A stretch of DNA of 64,000 bases from NCBI RefSeq assembly GCF_000294775.2, contig NZ_CP015506.1, positions 5,369,501 through 5,433,500 on the forward strand. Direction: 5' to 3'. The notes under the pieces were generated by a model. It ran no database searches. It was given only the letters and a program-made list of their open reading frames with translations, and had not been told where the DNA came from. This DNA is from Cytobacillus oceanisediminis 2691 (GTDB taxonomy: Bacteria > Bacillota > Bacilli > Bacillales > Cytobacillaceae). How positions within the stretch are numbered: position 1 is the stretch's first letter; each line of letters opens with the position of its first letter. Both the position numbers and the translations under genes were made by a program. Positions 48,001 through 55,855 of the stretch are shown piece after piece.

Positions 48001-48762
48001 TACATATGCAATGTCATCGCGAACAATGCTTACTTGAACAAAACGCTCACTAATACGTTTTAAGGAATCCGAAACATAATTAAAACGTGCGTTACCAAAA
48101 AGCATCTCTTGAATCCCTGCAATAAATCTAAAACGAGTTTTCCCACAGATTTCTCCTACTTCACGTAAGAATCCTAAATCTAAAGCAAGCTCCTGCTCAC
48201 GGCGGCCACGTAAATAGTCTAGTAACTCATCAATAACTAATAGTAATCCTTGATTGGGATACTTTTCATTGAATAGACCCATCATTTCTTCAAGTGCTTC
48301 TTTATTATTTGTGATTTGATCCACTGGAGGGAAACTGAAATCAACACCCCATTTGGCCAAATTATCTTCTAAAGCATGTACTAAAATATCCCGCAATGGT
48401 GTTTTAACGGCACCAAATTCAATTCGGATGACCTTAAATTTACCTTCTATCTCCTTTGCCTTTTCAGCGACAAAAGGATTAGTAATAAATTGACTCACAT
48501 TTTCACGCTCAGCAATAGTTGAAATTACACTCATTAAATGAGATTTACCTGTCCCATAGTTACCAACAATAAATAACCCTTTATTCTCTATAGGATGGCT
48601 AAATTGTAAATGTTCAAATATCAAATCATTCAATTGCTCTGCCATACGTTCGGAAATCACATAAGTTTTTAATAGATTATTTGCATATTCTTCTACATTA
48701 GCTTCCGTTAATTTAATAATGGATTCAATTGGCTCAAATTGTAGCAAATCTTGATATAACAT
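45058..48762 (-). CDS. brxC: BREX ATPase BrxC (DUF6079-type)
   Basis: 1234-residue P-loop ATPase. Walker A is GNYGTGKSH (67-75), Walker B LLLVIDELLDYL (173-184), with a C-terminal zinc-knuckle-like ICGECKFRP near 1100 and long coiled coils in the last third. BrxC/PglY is the large AAA+ protein common to all BREX types. AAAGGGG lies 7 bases before the ATG, 13 bases after brxF. Confidence 0.92.
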   Translation of the reverse strand: MLYQDLLQFEPIESIIKLTEANVEEYANNLLKTYVISERMAEQLNDLIFEHLQFSHPIENKGLFIVGNYGTGKSHLMSVISTIAERENVSQFITNPFVAEKAKEIEGKFKVIRIEFGAVKTPLRDILVHALEDNLAKWGVDFSFPPVDQITNNKEALEEMMGLFNEKYPNQGLLLVIDELLDYLRGRREQELALDLGFLREVGEICGKTRFRFIAGIQEMLFGNARFNYVSDSLKRISERFVQVSIVRDDIAYVVSQRLLKKTDEQKSLIREHLKGFTRLYTRLNEDLETYINLFPIHPAYLTAFERVNIAEKRVALQTISSEIKKIIQSPLPEGSPGLISYDSYWTYIQENATNRSDSNIRAVIDKHKILKDRIENAFPAKKKLYQPMALRMINALAVYRLSTEDIHDKVGLTTIELRDDLFLHPTTSIEFLLEEDDPSDFLKGNIEAAMKTIQETVSYQYISTNESNGQYYLDLKKDIDVDSLIQAQAETIEDDKLDHYYFSLLQKAMELDDNTHVSYVKVWRYDLAWEAHHVMRPGYLFFGAPNERGTAQPERDFYIYMLRPYDKVTFKNEHKPDEIFFEYNRSNEDFDKYLKLYAAAQDLATDASPATKKLYTSKVEEYQRKLFKWLIENFDSTFEITYKGKKSTVADLRMYILNNPTVKQIVDTAAEFYLTDWFEQKYEDYPSFGKIQGILTKDNMETYVQKALQYINGAESKMGADILDGFVLLDKSNRLTINNSGYAKWIIDLLEAKGHGQVINHSDLIETKRIKGTPDLQFTKQYSLEPELFVVLLGAMISAGAIEVTIGGKTYNALNLHEYVQRPIKELTQFSHIKKPTGLPITEINALADLFEVVIPNYEEDMLSRAIGSITEKANNKIAETLSLLQLVKKGIPTWDGQLLNNAEIQEQTRLLEDFKEFCEGLKRYNTPAKMRNLKYDLATIEVQREALKTIENLLKLDNQLKNISQLVNYLRVAQPNMGTHSDWSRNVEDTLDEIQYGLKEQKDISKELVKLNNLKQEYIRLYIEAHDQSRLNAKENLRKTALLNDDRLKGLKELASRISILPKEQIVKWEKALTELKTCYHVSEDKLQHTQICGECKFRPTDITANEKVVLQKLEEELPVIYQNWTETLMTNLNDASVKENILLLSTEQQRLIQEFIDKQEFNLPIDVRLIQAINDLLKGIDKVELNLSDIEQMMANGHPLTVEELRKRFEEMLAKAVGTAPSNRVRVMLKK

Positions 48763-48775
48763 AAACTTTTCCCCT

Positions 48776-49228
48776 TTACTTTATAATGATGGCATCTTGC
48801 ACAATGAACTTTTTATACTCAGGATGACCCGGTTCACCATGTGTGAGTGTATCCCCAATAATTTTTCCTCGCCAAGATATAATAAGTGTTTTATATCGAC
48901 TATTATTTTTTATTAGTATCATAGGGTCAATTTCCAACGAATTGTCGAAAAGTAATTCGTAATAATCTAAACAAATTACATCATCATGATACTTATCAAT
49001 TAATTGCTGGAATACTTCAGTAATACGAAAAGACCTTCGACTGACTGGAATATCTTGGAGTATTCGAGATATTTCAATGTTAACATTTATATAGGGTAAC
49101 GAGTGAGTTTCGGCAAATGTTTTCACTGAATTACCATTAATATAATCGTACACAAAAATTTGTTTGAAATATCGTTCTGATACAACTGATATTGAGTTCT
49201 CAATCTGTTCAAGAAAATGAGTATTCAT
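48776..49228 (-). CDS. brxF: BREX type 3 protein BrxF
   Basis: 150 residues with the compact BrxF form: an N-terminal helix, KQIFVYDYINGNS strand, DVICLDYYELLFD (a degenerate Walker-B-like strand) and KTLIISWRGKIIGDTLTHGE. The family is annotated as a small P-loop-like protein specific to type 3 BREX and normally opens the operon, as here. AAGGAG precedes the ATG. Its presence is the main reason for calling type 3. Confidence 0.85.
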   Translation of the reverse strand: MNTHFLEQIENSISVVSERYFKQIFVYDYINGNSVKTFAETHSLPYINVNIEISRILQDIPVSRRSFRITEVFQQLIDKYHDDVICLDYYELLFDNSLEIDPMILIKNNSRYKTLIISWRGKIIGDTLTHGEPGHPEYKKFIVQDAIIIK

Positions 49229-49356
49229 AAAAACTCCTTCTTAAAAAAATGAAATGTAAACTATATTTTTTATGTTATTCTTTCATTCAATAGAACTAAG
49301 AAATTTACATAAATACCGTACTCTTATACAATAATCTTTACCTAATCGGCGAACCA

Positions 49357-49383
49357 ATGTTTAGGACAATGCTTCCTAGACAT
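49357..49383. repeat. 27-bp palindrome, copy 2
   Basis: ATGTTTAGGA/TCCTAGACAT arms around a 7-base loop; 24 of 27 bases match 14813-14839. Sits between brxF and the resolvase in a 257-base spacer that must also carry the BREX promoter. Confidence 0.7.
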
Positions 49384-49485
49384 CTCACAATAATTAAATG
49401 TTTGGTCCTCTTCGAATCAAAAAATTTATATATACATACGTTTTAACTCTTCATTCATTGATTTATCCTCCATCTATGTAATCTA

Positions 49486-50076
49486 TTATTCTTCTATCAT
49501 TAATAAATTTGTTGTGATTTTCTCAGCAATAGTTTTCTTCTTAGCCCTTACAAGCGTAGATACTGAAATCCCAGTCATATCTTCAACTTGTTTATACGAA
49601 TGATTTTCTAGTAATAATAAGGCATGATTAATTTGCTGCCTTGAAAATTTTTTTGGTCTTCCCTCTCGGAAGTCAGGATTTTGCTTAGCCAAAACTTTTC
49701 CTTCCTGAGTTCGTTCTACAATCATATCTCTCTCAAATTCTGCAAACGCTGAGAAAATCGTGAAAATTAATCTTCCCGAAGGAGTATTTTCAATTACCCC
49801 CATATTCAAAACATGAACTTTTATATTTCGATCAAATAAATCTTTAATGATTTCAAGAGCATCTTGTGTACTCCGAGCAAAACGGTCTAGTTTTGTAACG
49901 ACTAATGTATCTCCTTCTTGCAAGAGATTGATTAATTTTTGAAATTCCGCTCGCTTTTTATTTGTACCAGTAAATTTCTCAGAGAAAATTTGATCACAGT
50001 TTTCCTTCTTTAATTGCTGCAACTGTACTTCTAAATCCTGATGGATTGTACTTACCCTAGCGTAACCATATTTCAA
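49486..50076 (-). CDS. Small serine resolvase/invertase
   Basis: 196 residues from TTG 50076 (AAAGAGG 8 bases upstream). Catalytic domain: [20 protein letters not shown] (nucleophile serine in RVS), [38 protein letters not shown] with both arginines, and [21 protein letters not shown]-terminal Hin-type HTH ([20 protein letters not shown], then ISVSTLVRA). Tn3-type resolvases resolve cointegrates; here no transposase is adjacent, so it is probably left over from a transposon or serves the island. Confidence 0.92.
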   Translation of the reverse strand: MKYGYARVSTIHQDLEVQLQQLKKENCDQIFSEKFTGTNKKRAEFQKLINLLQEGDTLVVTKLDRFARSTQDALEIIKDLFDRNIKVHVLNMGVIENTPSGRLIFTIFSAFAEFERDMIVERTQEGKVLAKQNPDFREGRPKKFSRQQINHALLLLENHSYKQVEDMTGISVSTLVRAKKKTIAEKITTNLLMIEE

Positions 50077-50256
50077 TAAAATCACCTCTTTACACCAGTT
50101 TAAAGCACATATTTTTGAACATAAGTATTGATTATGCTTATCACCCTTATTTTACAGTATTAGGAATTCATGTTCAATACTTTGGAGTTTTGAGCAATTC
50201 TATTGATCCAGTAGAATTCTTTTCACTATAATTCTTAAAAGTTATAAGCAAAAAAA

Positions 50257-50277
50257 GGACTGAAAAGGTTTCAGTCC
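50257..50277 (-). terminator. Intrinsic terminator after small membrane protein
   Basis: GGACTGAAA/TTTCAGTCC, 3-base loop, then TTTTTTT on the minus strand. Confidence 0.85.
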
Positions 50278-50286
50278 ATAAGGATG

Positions 50287-50454
50287 TTAAGCTTCTTTTT
50301 TCTTCACTTTGTAAAATAAACTACCAATAAAGCCAATTAAACCTCCCAATGAGAGAATAAGAAATGGAAATGTAAGACCATGAGTAATTATATTGTACAT
50401 CCCGCTAATAAATAGAAGAAGGCAGCTAATTATACTAATAAGATATCTTATCAA
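50287..50454 (-). CDS. Small membrane protein
   Basis: 55 codons: MIRYLISIISCLLLFISGMY, then FPFLILSLGGLIGFIGSLFY and a KVKKKEA tail. Two transmembrane helices. TTG start 7 bases after a GGGGG box, terminator directly after the stop. Function unknown. Confidence 0.6.
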   Translation of the reverse strand: MIRYLISIISCLLLFISGMYNIITHGLTFPFLILSLGGLIGFIGSLFYKVKKKEA

Positions 50455-50573
50455 ATGTTTTCCCCCTTAACTATTTGTTCTAGCTTAAATTATTTAGTAA
50501 GTGATTTGTTATGATTTTTCTCCACGGTAAATGAACCACTTATTGATACAATCACTTTTCAAGGAAGATGATA

Positions 50574-50996
50574 TTAATTCAATACTTCTATAGAGAAAAC
50601 ATTATTTTTCTCAAAATCAGTTATTATTTCCGGAGACAATAGTAATCTCAATTGTTCTTTAGTGGCCCACTTGAAACTAGAATGTTCCTTAGAAAGAATA
50701 GCATTACTACTATCGCTACTACATAGATAAGTCAAAATAACAACTTGTCTTGTTGGATCAGTTTTGAAGGTAGTAGCATATAAAAGTTTCTCTACTGTAA
50801 CAGATAATCCTACTTCTTCTTTAATTTCTCGTAAGAGTGCAGATTCTAACTCTTCTCCAAACTCTATTTTTCCACCAACACATTCCCAAGTCCCGCCGCC
50901 GATTTTATCTTCTTTTGCACGTTGAACTATTAATACCCTGCCTTCATTTACAATAACACCTTTAAGAGCAACAACTATTTTATTTGAGCTTTTCAT
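50574..50996 (-). CDS. NUDIX hydrolase
   Basis: 140 residues. The Nudix box is visible as GGKIEFGEELESALLREIKEE plus VGLSV, preceded by TWECV. MutT-type hydrolases cleave nucleoside diphosphate-linked compounds; the substrate is not predictable. AGGAG lies 8 bases before the ATG. Part of the island near the recombinases; in mobile elements such genes may repair nucleotide pools or act in defence. Confidence 0.88.
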   Translation of the reverse strand: MKSSNKIVVALKGVIVNEGRVLIVQRAKEDKIGGGTWECVGGKIEFGEELESALLREIKEEVGLSVTVEKLLYATTFKTDPTRQVVILTYLCSSDSSNAILSKEHSSFKWATKEQLRLLLSPEIITDFEKNNVFSIEVLN

Positions 50997-51035
50997 TCTT
51001 CATACTCCTGTTTATATTCTTATCTCGGTTAGTAA

Positions 51036-51200
51036 CTATGGGGCAAAATTTTGCACAACATCTCTGATAAACATAATTCCACCAATAGTAAGCAGAAACA
51101 GTATAACAGCTAAAGCTATGGCTATCTTTTTATTGTTTCTCTTTATAACAATTAGGATGATTAATACCATAAGAACTAAGAAAAATAGTAAAAAATACAT
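51036..51200 (-). CDS. Small membrane protein
   Basis: 54 codons: MYFLLFFLVLMVLIILIVIK, RNNKK loop, then IAIALAVILFLLTIGGIMFI. Two transmembrane helices. GAGGGGGG precedes the ATG. It lies 39 bases upstream of the NUDIX gene, same direction. Confidence 0.6.
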   Translation of the reverse strand: MYFLLFFLVLMVLIILIVIKRNNKKIAIALAVILFLLTIGGIMFIRDVVQNFAP

Positions 51201-51565
51201 ATTCGCCCCCCTCATACTAAAAAGAATTCATAGAATTAAACATCTTGTTATTTTGCTTATATTAAAACATTGATGTAAATAAATAATCCACCCCGCTACA
51301 CTGTGAACCGTTAGGGTGGATTATTTTGCTCTAAATCCACAATGGCCTTGCCATATGGAAGCAAAGGATTTAATCCCTCACTTTCCTTATTTTAACATTC
51401 TTAACCGATCTTTTCACCCATAAATACCATTATCTTTTTCTGAATATTTAAACTTAAAATTTTTATTCTTAATATCTTAAAATATTAAAATTTCGAAGGT
51501 ACTATGTCTTTCAACCAGATATAGCCGGCAATTATTTGGATTTTTATATTCGAGGAAGATTAATT
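51201..51565. other. Spacer upstream of the recombinase genes
   Basis: 365 bases, AT-rich, no gene; contains the terminator hairpin at 51282-51325 and the promoter for the recombinase operon. Confidence 0.5.
51282..51325. terminator. Bidirectional hairpin
   Basis: Twelve-base-pair perfect stem AATAATCCACCC/GGGTGGATTATT with a 20-base loop, followed by TTGC. Confidence 0.8.
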
Positions 51566-51742
51566 ATGAAGAAGGAAATATCATCTGACTATAATTCATA
51601 CTATGATTCATTTCTCATAGATAAGGACCAAGCTGAAATAAATGCTTCTGACTTTTTATATTATATTTCTGAACTAATTATTAAACATTCAATGACCCTA
51701 GAAAAAAAACTCATGAATGGAGAGAGTGTAGTTAATGAGTAA
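51566..51742 (+). CDS. Small protein overlapping the first large recombinase gene
   Basis: 58 codons, MKKEISSDYNSYYDSFLIDK onward, acidic and helical. ATG 51566 is 6 bases after AGGAAGAT; an upstream in-frame start lacks a site. Its stop overlaps the next ATG by 8 bases, so translation is coupled. The position suggests a recombination accessory or directionality factor, but this is inference. Confidence 0.6.
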   Translation: MKKEISSDYNSYYDSFLIDKDQAEINASDFLYYISELIIKHSMTLEKKLMNGESVVNE

Positions 51743-53255
51743 AAATAAAAAAAACATGAGAAATAAGGAAGTTCGTAGAAAAAAAAGAGCTTATGCTTAT
51801 TTGAGAAAAAGCCCCAATAAATTTACTGATAACACATCAATTGAAAAACAACTTGAAGAAATTAAGAAATACTGTGAAGAAAATGATATTGAGTTAGTTG
51901 ATACGTTTACTGATGATCTTAAATCAGGAAAATCGTTTGAAGGCAGAGATGGGTTTAAAGAAATGTACAATAATGTAATTAGATCGAAGGATAATGTAGA
52001 CTATATCATTGTCTTCAAACAAGATCGAATTTCACGTGATACATTAGATACTTTGTATATTATGAAACGACTTAACTCAGTAGGAAAACACCTTATATCA
52101 ATTAAAGACAATGTTAATACTGAAGATCCGGCTTCAAAAATTCTTGTTCATATATTAGCATTAGTAGCTGAACTTGAACGAGAATTTATTAACATGAGAA
52201 CTTTCTCTGGTATGGAAAAGAGAGCAGAAGAAGGCAAATTTTTAGGTGGTAAAGTCTATGGTTATAAAACATCTAATAAAAAGTTAGTTATTGAACCTAA
52301 AGAAGCTAAAGTAGTGCAATTTATTTTTAAAAAATACGCAATTGAAAAGTGGGGCTATAAAAAAATTGCTTCATATCTAAACCTTCAAGGAATTAAAACA
52401 AAAAATAAGCAGTATTGGACCATTAATGCTGTCAAAACGATTCTAGAAAACCAAATATATATAGGAAATACCAAGTGGAGGGGAGAATACCGAAAAGGTG
52501 TCCATAAGAAAATTATTGAATTACCTCTTTGGGATCTAGCCCAAGAGACAATGAAAACAAGAAGTTATAAACAAGAAAAGGTTCATCCGGGTTCCTATCC
52601 ACTATCAGGACTTTTAAAATGCCCTGAATGTGGGTCTTCTATGGTTCAAGGTAATAGCAGCTCTAAATATAAGTATTATCAATGCAGTAAAAATAAAAAT
52701 AGTGGCAAGGCAGCTTGTTCATCAAACCTTGTAAAAAAGGAATATGCAGAAGAAACCATTTTACATGAGCTAAACAATTTTTTCCAAAATCTCAATCTAG
52801 CACCCTATATTAAATCTGCAACAGATTCATTACTGTGTTTTGAACTCGAACCTTTATATAAAGAGGCAGAGAAAATTGAAAAAGAAATAAAACATATTAA
52901 TAAAAAGATGGAAACTGTCATGGACTTACTCGACGATGAAACTGTCCCATTCGACGAGAAAGTATTTAAAAATAGACTTTTGGGTTATCAAGAACAGTTA
53001 AATAAACAAAAATTAATACTAGAAGAAATTAATGTTCAAATAAGATTTAAAAAAAGTCAAATCTCCAACGAAATCATTGCTTACTCTGTAAAAAATTTTT
53101 CAGATTTATATGAAGTACTTTCTGATGAGGAAAGAAAATCACTGTGTCATTATATAATTAAGGAAATTCATATCTTTAAAGAAGAGAACACAAAACAGCG
53201 TAAAATAAAGAGCATAATTTATAATTTTAGTCCCGATAACTTGTCATTAGTATAG
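51735..53255 (+). CDS. Large serine recombinase (island integrase candidate 1)
   Basis: 506 residues. Catalytic domain 18-165 with YLRKSPN (predicted nucleophile S26), VFKQDRISRDTLDTLYIMKR (arginines) and AELEREFINMRTFSGM (E-helix); recombinase domain about 175-275 (KVYGYKTSN; WTINAVKTILENQIYIGNTK); zinc ribbon CPECGSSM, then CSKNKNSGKAAC; then a coiled-coil region (EKIEKEIKHINKKMETVMDL). This is the layout of phage and SCC integrases. Insertion KFTDN before the substrate helix is unusual. 70 bases and a terminator separate it from recombinase 2. Confidence 0.9.
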   Translation: MSKNKKNMRNKEVRRKKRAYAYLRKSPNKFTDNTSIEKQLEEIKKYCEENDIELVDTFTDDLKSGKSFEGRDGFKEMYNNVIRSKDNVDYIIVFKQDRISRDTLDTLYIMKRLNSVGKHLISIKDNVNTEDPASKILVHILALVAELEREFINMRTFSGMEKRAEEGKFLGGKVYGYKTSNKKLVIEPKEAKVVQFIFKKYAIEKWGYKKIASYLNLQGIKTKNKQYWTINAVKTILENQIYIGNTKWRGEYRKGVHKKIIELPLWDLAQETMKTRSYKQEKVHPGSYPLSGLLKCPECGSSMVQGNSSSKYKYYQCSKNKNSGKAACSSNLVKKEYAEETILHELNNFFQNLNLAPYIKSATDSLLCFELEPLYKEAEKIEKEIKHINKKMETVMDLLDDETVPFDEKVFKNRLLGYQEQLNKQKLILEEINVQIRFKKSQISNEIIAYSVKNFSDLYEVLSDEERKSLCHYIIKEIHIFKEENTKQRKIKSIIYNFSPDNLSLV

Positions 53256-53259
53256 GAGA

Positions 53260-53287
53260 AAAGGAGAACTGTCCTTTCTCCTTTTTT
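53260..53287 (+). terminator. Terminator between the two large recombinases
   Basis: AAAGGAGAA/TTCTCCTTT, 7-base loop, then TTTT. Confidence 0.8.
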
Positions 53288-53324
53288 TATTTTCGCTGTA
53301 TCATTAATACAAGGAGGTAATGCA

Positions 53325-55175
53325 ATGGAAATTCAAAAGGTAGCTATTTACGCACGTGTTAGCACCGAGGAACAAGCATCTGAGGGCTATAGCATTAGCG
53401 CTCAATTACAAACTCTTCGACAATACGCAAATCTTTATAATTGGGAAATCGTCGACGAGTATGTGGATGAAGGGATTTCTGGAAAGAATATCACCGGCCG
53501 CCCTGCTATGCAAAGACTTGTAGCAGACGTTGAACAGGAAAAATTTCAGGCGGTACTTGTATGGAAAATCTCACGTTTATCGCGGAATATGTTAGATACT
53601 CTTACTTTGTTAGACAAATTTGAAGATTACGGAGTAAAGTTTATCTCTTATTCCGAGAACTTTGATACCAGTAGTCCAATAGGCCGTCTAGTCGTTCAGC
53701 TGATGGCTTCTATTGCCGAAATGGAACGAAATACATTGTCTGAGAACGTTAAGCTTGGTATGAAACAACGAGCCTTAGAAGGTTCATGGAATGGCGGTGT
53801 TATATTCGGTTATGATTCTATTGAAAAGGAACTCGTAATAAACAAAGAGGAAGCTGAAGTAGTTAAACAGATATTCACTCTTTATTCCCAAGGAAAGGGC
53901 TTAAAAGCCATTGCAAATCAGCTTAATAAAAATGGGTATCGAACCAAACGTGATCGTCATTTTTCTATAAATGGAGTGGCAACTATTTTAGACAACCCAG
54001 TCTATAACGGAAAAATTAGTTGGTTAAAGGTTGAAAACTGGGATAAGAAGAGAAGAAGAGGCAGAAATGATAATCCTATTTTAGTAGAAGGTCAGCATGA
54101 AGCGATTATCAATGATGAACTTTGGAGTCTTGTTCAATCTCGTAGGAAAAGTAAATCGTTCAAGCAAAGACAATCCAACGAACCATTTCTATTGAGCAGT
54201 ATCTTACGCTGTCCTGATTGCGGACAAGGGATGGTACCTTCAATTACTACTTACACTTTAAGTGACGGTACCAAAAGAAAGCACAGATATTATGTTTGCA
54301 GTGATTTTCACAACAAGGGATCAGCAGCCTGTAAAGCCAATTCAGTTAAAGCCTATGATGCTGAAAATGCTCTGTTCCAACGTATAGAGAGCTTTTTATC
54401 CAATAAACAAAGGTTTGATGAAACTATTAACTCACTAACTAAAACCTCAATTGATACCATTAAAATACTAAAAAAAGAACTGGAAGAAACTGATTCGAAG
54501 TTAGAAGAAACACTAGCACTTCAGAATAGATATTTAGAAGCTTTTGAACAAAATCTTTTTCCTGTTACGATTTTGCAAGAACGATTACAGCAAGTGGCTA
54601 TTGAAAAGAGTGCAATTGAACAAAAGAGGAATAACTTAATAACGGAAATAAGTAAATCTGATACAAAAGTTATTCCTCCAGAATTGGTACATCTTCTATT
54701 AGGAAAATTTGTAGAAGTCTATAAGTCCTCTACAAGAGATAAACAAAAGCAATTGCTACAGCTGTTGGTTAAACAGATCACTGTTGGACGAACAAATGAT
54801 CAGCTACGTCAAATTGATAAGGTTGAGCTTGAATTTGATTTTACGGAAGTTAACCTTTCAAACACATTTACACTTATCCACATGCTATATTTAGAAACAG
54901 AAAAAGAAGGCTTATCAACACCTTCTATTTCTGAATCAAATGGAAAATATCCACCTTATCTTCAACTTTTTTTGCCTCTATTTGTGGTACGGTTCCCCCC
55001 GATTAATCCGAAACGCCCGATAAACCTGCTCCAGCAAGATAAGCTTCATCAACTGATGCGGAAACGTCATCTTCGAAAAAGAAAGCTTATCATCCGCCCG
55101 CTGCAAAACCTCCTGGCTCAATCCAAGAGACCCGCCAATGACAAATGCAATTTTGCTTTTCCCATACGTAGCTAA
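53325..55175 (+). CDS. Large serine recombinase 2, frame extended into antisense rlmH
   Basis: 616-codon frame. Catalytic domain: YARVSTEEQ (S13), [39 protein letters not shown]; recombinase domain from about 155 ([14 protein letters not shown]); zinc ribbon CPDCGQGM near 300; coiled coil 380-440. The last 60 codons (from 54996) are antisense rlmH and not native. Reading instead across the joined island ends, TTC 54993-54995 continues into ACC GTA GTT ATT TAA at 14566-14580, giving a 561-residue protein ending FVVRFTVVI. AAGGAGG lies 7 bases before the ATG. Best candidate for the enzyme that moves the island. Confidence 0.9.
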   Translation: MEIQKVAIYARVSTEEQASEGYSISAQLQTLRQYANLYNWEIVDEYVDEGISGKNITGRPAMQRLVADVEQEKFQAVLVWKISRLSRNMLDTLTLLDKFEDYGVKFISYSENFDTSSPIGRLVVQLMASIAEMERNTLSENVKLGMKQRALEGSWNGGVIFGYDSIEKELVINKEEAEVVKQIFTLYSQGKGLKAIANQLNKNGYRTKRDRHFSINGVATILDNPVYNGKISWLKVENWDKKRRRGRNDNPILVEGQHEAIINDELWSLVQSRRKSKSFKQRQSNEPFLLSSILRCPDCGQGMVPSITTYTLSDGTKRKHRYYVCSDFHNKGSAACKANSVKAYDAENALFQRIESFLSNKQRFDETINSLTKTSIDTIKILKKELEETDSKLEETLALQNRYLEAFEQNLFPVTILQERLQQVAIEKSAIEQKRNNLITEISKSDTKVIPPELVHLLLGKFVEVYKSSTRDKQKQLLQLLVKQITVGRTNDQLRQIDKVELEFDFTEVNLSNTFTLIHMLYLETEKEGLSTPSISESNGKYPPYLQLFLPLFVVRFPPINPKRPINLLQQDKLHQLMRKRHLRKRKLIIRPLQNLLAQSKRPANDKCNFAFPIRS

Positions 55176-55457
55176 TTTATCAAGATTGTCAGCCAACTCT
55201 TCCGATGATTTCATTTTCCCTTCGATAGCTAGTGCTATAACATGAGCATCCGGATGGATCTTCGCCAGGATCCTCTCACCCTCTTTTTGCTTTACCTGAA
55301 TCATTTCCGTTTCACTTAGTTCTTCAGGGGCTTTTTCGTCAGGAACCTCGATGATATCCATTTTGGCATAGGCTGACAGTCTTTTTAGATATTCGTCAAT
55401 TCCTTGCTTCAGGTATTTTTCTTTTAGTTTTCCGACCGTAATAATTGAGATATTCAC
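54978..55457 (-). CDS. rlmH: 23S rRNA (pseudouridine1915-N3)-methyltransferase RlmH
   Basis: 159 residues, the standard length of this SPOUT-class methyltransferase: [20 protein letters not shown], the SAM-binding [20 protein letters not shown] and C-terminal [11 protein letters not shown]. It methylates pseudouridine 1915 in helix 69 of 23S rRNA on 70S ribosomes. Its last codons are the integration target of the island: TAC CAC AAA TAG here versus TAC CAT AAG TAA in the distal copy, so the protein is unchanged by insertion. The stop and final codons therefore probably derive from the island. Confidence 0.95.
   Translation of the reverse strand: MNISIITVGKLKEKYLKQGIDEYLKRLSAYAKMDIIEVPDEKAPEELSETEMIQVKQKEGERILAKIHPDAHVIALAIEGKMKSSEELADNLDKLATYGKSKIAFVIGGSLGLSQEVLQRADDKLSFSKMTFPHQLMKLILLEQVYRAFRINRGEPYHK
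54981..54995 (-). other. rlmH-proximal attachment site of the island
   Basis: Contains the ten-base core GGTACGGTTC (54986-54995) shared with 14556-14565. It overlaps the 3' ends of both rlmH (minus) and recombinase 2 (plus). Confidence 0.85.
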
Positions 55458-55537
55458 AGCATGTCCTCACTTTACAAACAAGATATCCACAGAAGTTATC
55501 CACATGTCCACATTTTTCATCCACATCTTGTATGGGA

Positions 55538-55699
55538 TCATTCGTTCGCTACAACATATATTGCGTTATTTTGACAATATTCACAGGTTGTTGATAACTT
55601 TTTATCCTCTTCAAGTTTTGTTAATTGCGGGAATGTTTCGTACTCATCAACCACTATATCTATTGCCAGATCAACGTGTTCGTCACAGCAGTAAATCAT
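55538..55699 (-). CDS. CxxH/CxxC protein, BA_5709 family
   Basis: 53 codons with CCDEH near the start and CEYCQ near residue 40, the two metal-binding pairs of this small Bacillaceae family. Start ATG 55699 follows AAGGAG by about 10 bases (a closer ATG at 55708 is too near the site). Always found between htrA and rlmH in relatives, as here. Function unknown. Confidence 0.85.
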   Translation of the reverse strand: MIYCCDEHVDLAIDIVVDEYETFPQLTKLEEDKKLSTTCEYCQNNAIYVVANE

Positions 55700-55812
55700 T
55701 TTCAGCATGCTCCTTTTTAGGCTGGAAGCCTGTTTTTTTATCCGATCTGTGGATAATTTTTATTTTCTCGTATACATATAAGTTATCCACATCTCATCTT
55801 AACAAAACAATA

Positions 55813-55840
55813 AAAAACAGGAAAGCGATTTCCGCTTTCC
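55813..55840 (-). terminator. Intrinsic terminator of htrA/wal operon
   Basis: GGAAAGCG/CGCTTTCC with a 5-base loop, then TGTTTTTTA on the minus strand, 15 bases after the htrA stop. Confidence 0.9.
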
Positions 55841-55855
55841 CATTTAGTCGTTCCA

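Larger units (their letters stand above)
14566..54995. mobile_element. SCC-like genomic island integrated in the 3' end of rlmH
   Basis: A 40.4-kb insertion bounded by direct repeats of the rlmH 3' end. It has two large serine recombinases at the rlmH side, a DUF3987 replication-type protein, a replication-relaxation-like protein, a resolvase, a permuted recombinase and defence cargo (BREX, Gabija-like). Staphylococcal SCC elements likewise use large serine recombinases (Ccr) to enter the end of rlmH (orfX), so I infer the same integration logic. The recombinases are not obviously CcrA/B orthologues from sequence alone. Base composition is lower in GC than the flanking wal region. Confidence 0.85.

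Noticed and set aside
48824..48842. GGTTCACCATG resembling an att core
   Set aside because: Within brxF coding sequence (GEPGH), lacks the TAC and AAG parts.
51301..51313. GTGAACCGTTAG as another attachment site
   Set aside because: Only 8 bases match the core and it lies in the loop of a terminator hairpin.
54996..55175. C-terminal 60 codons of recombinase 2 as a genuine domain
   Set aside because: They are the exact antisense of rlmH, created by integration.
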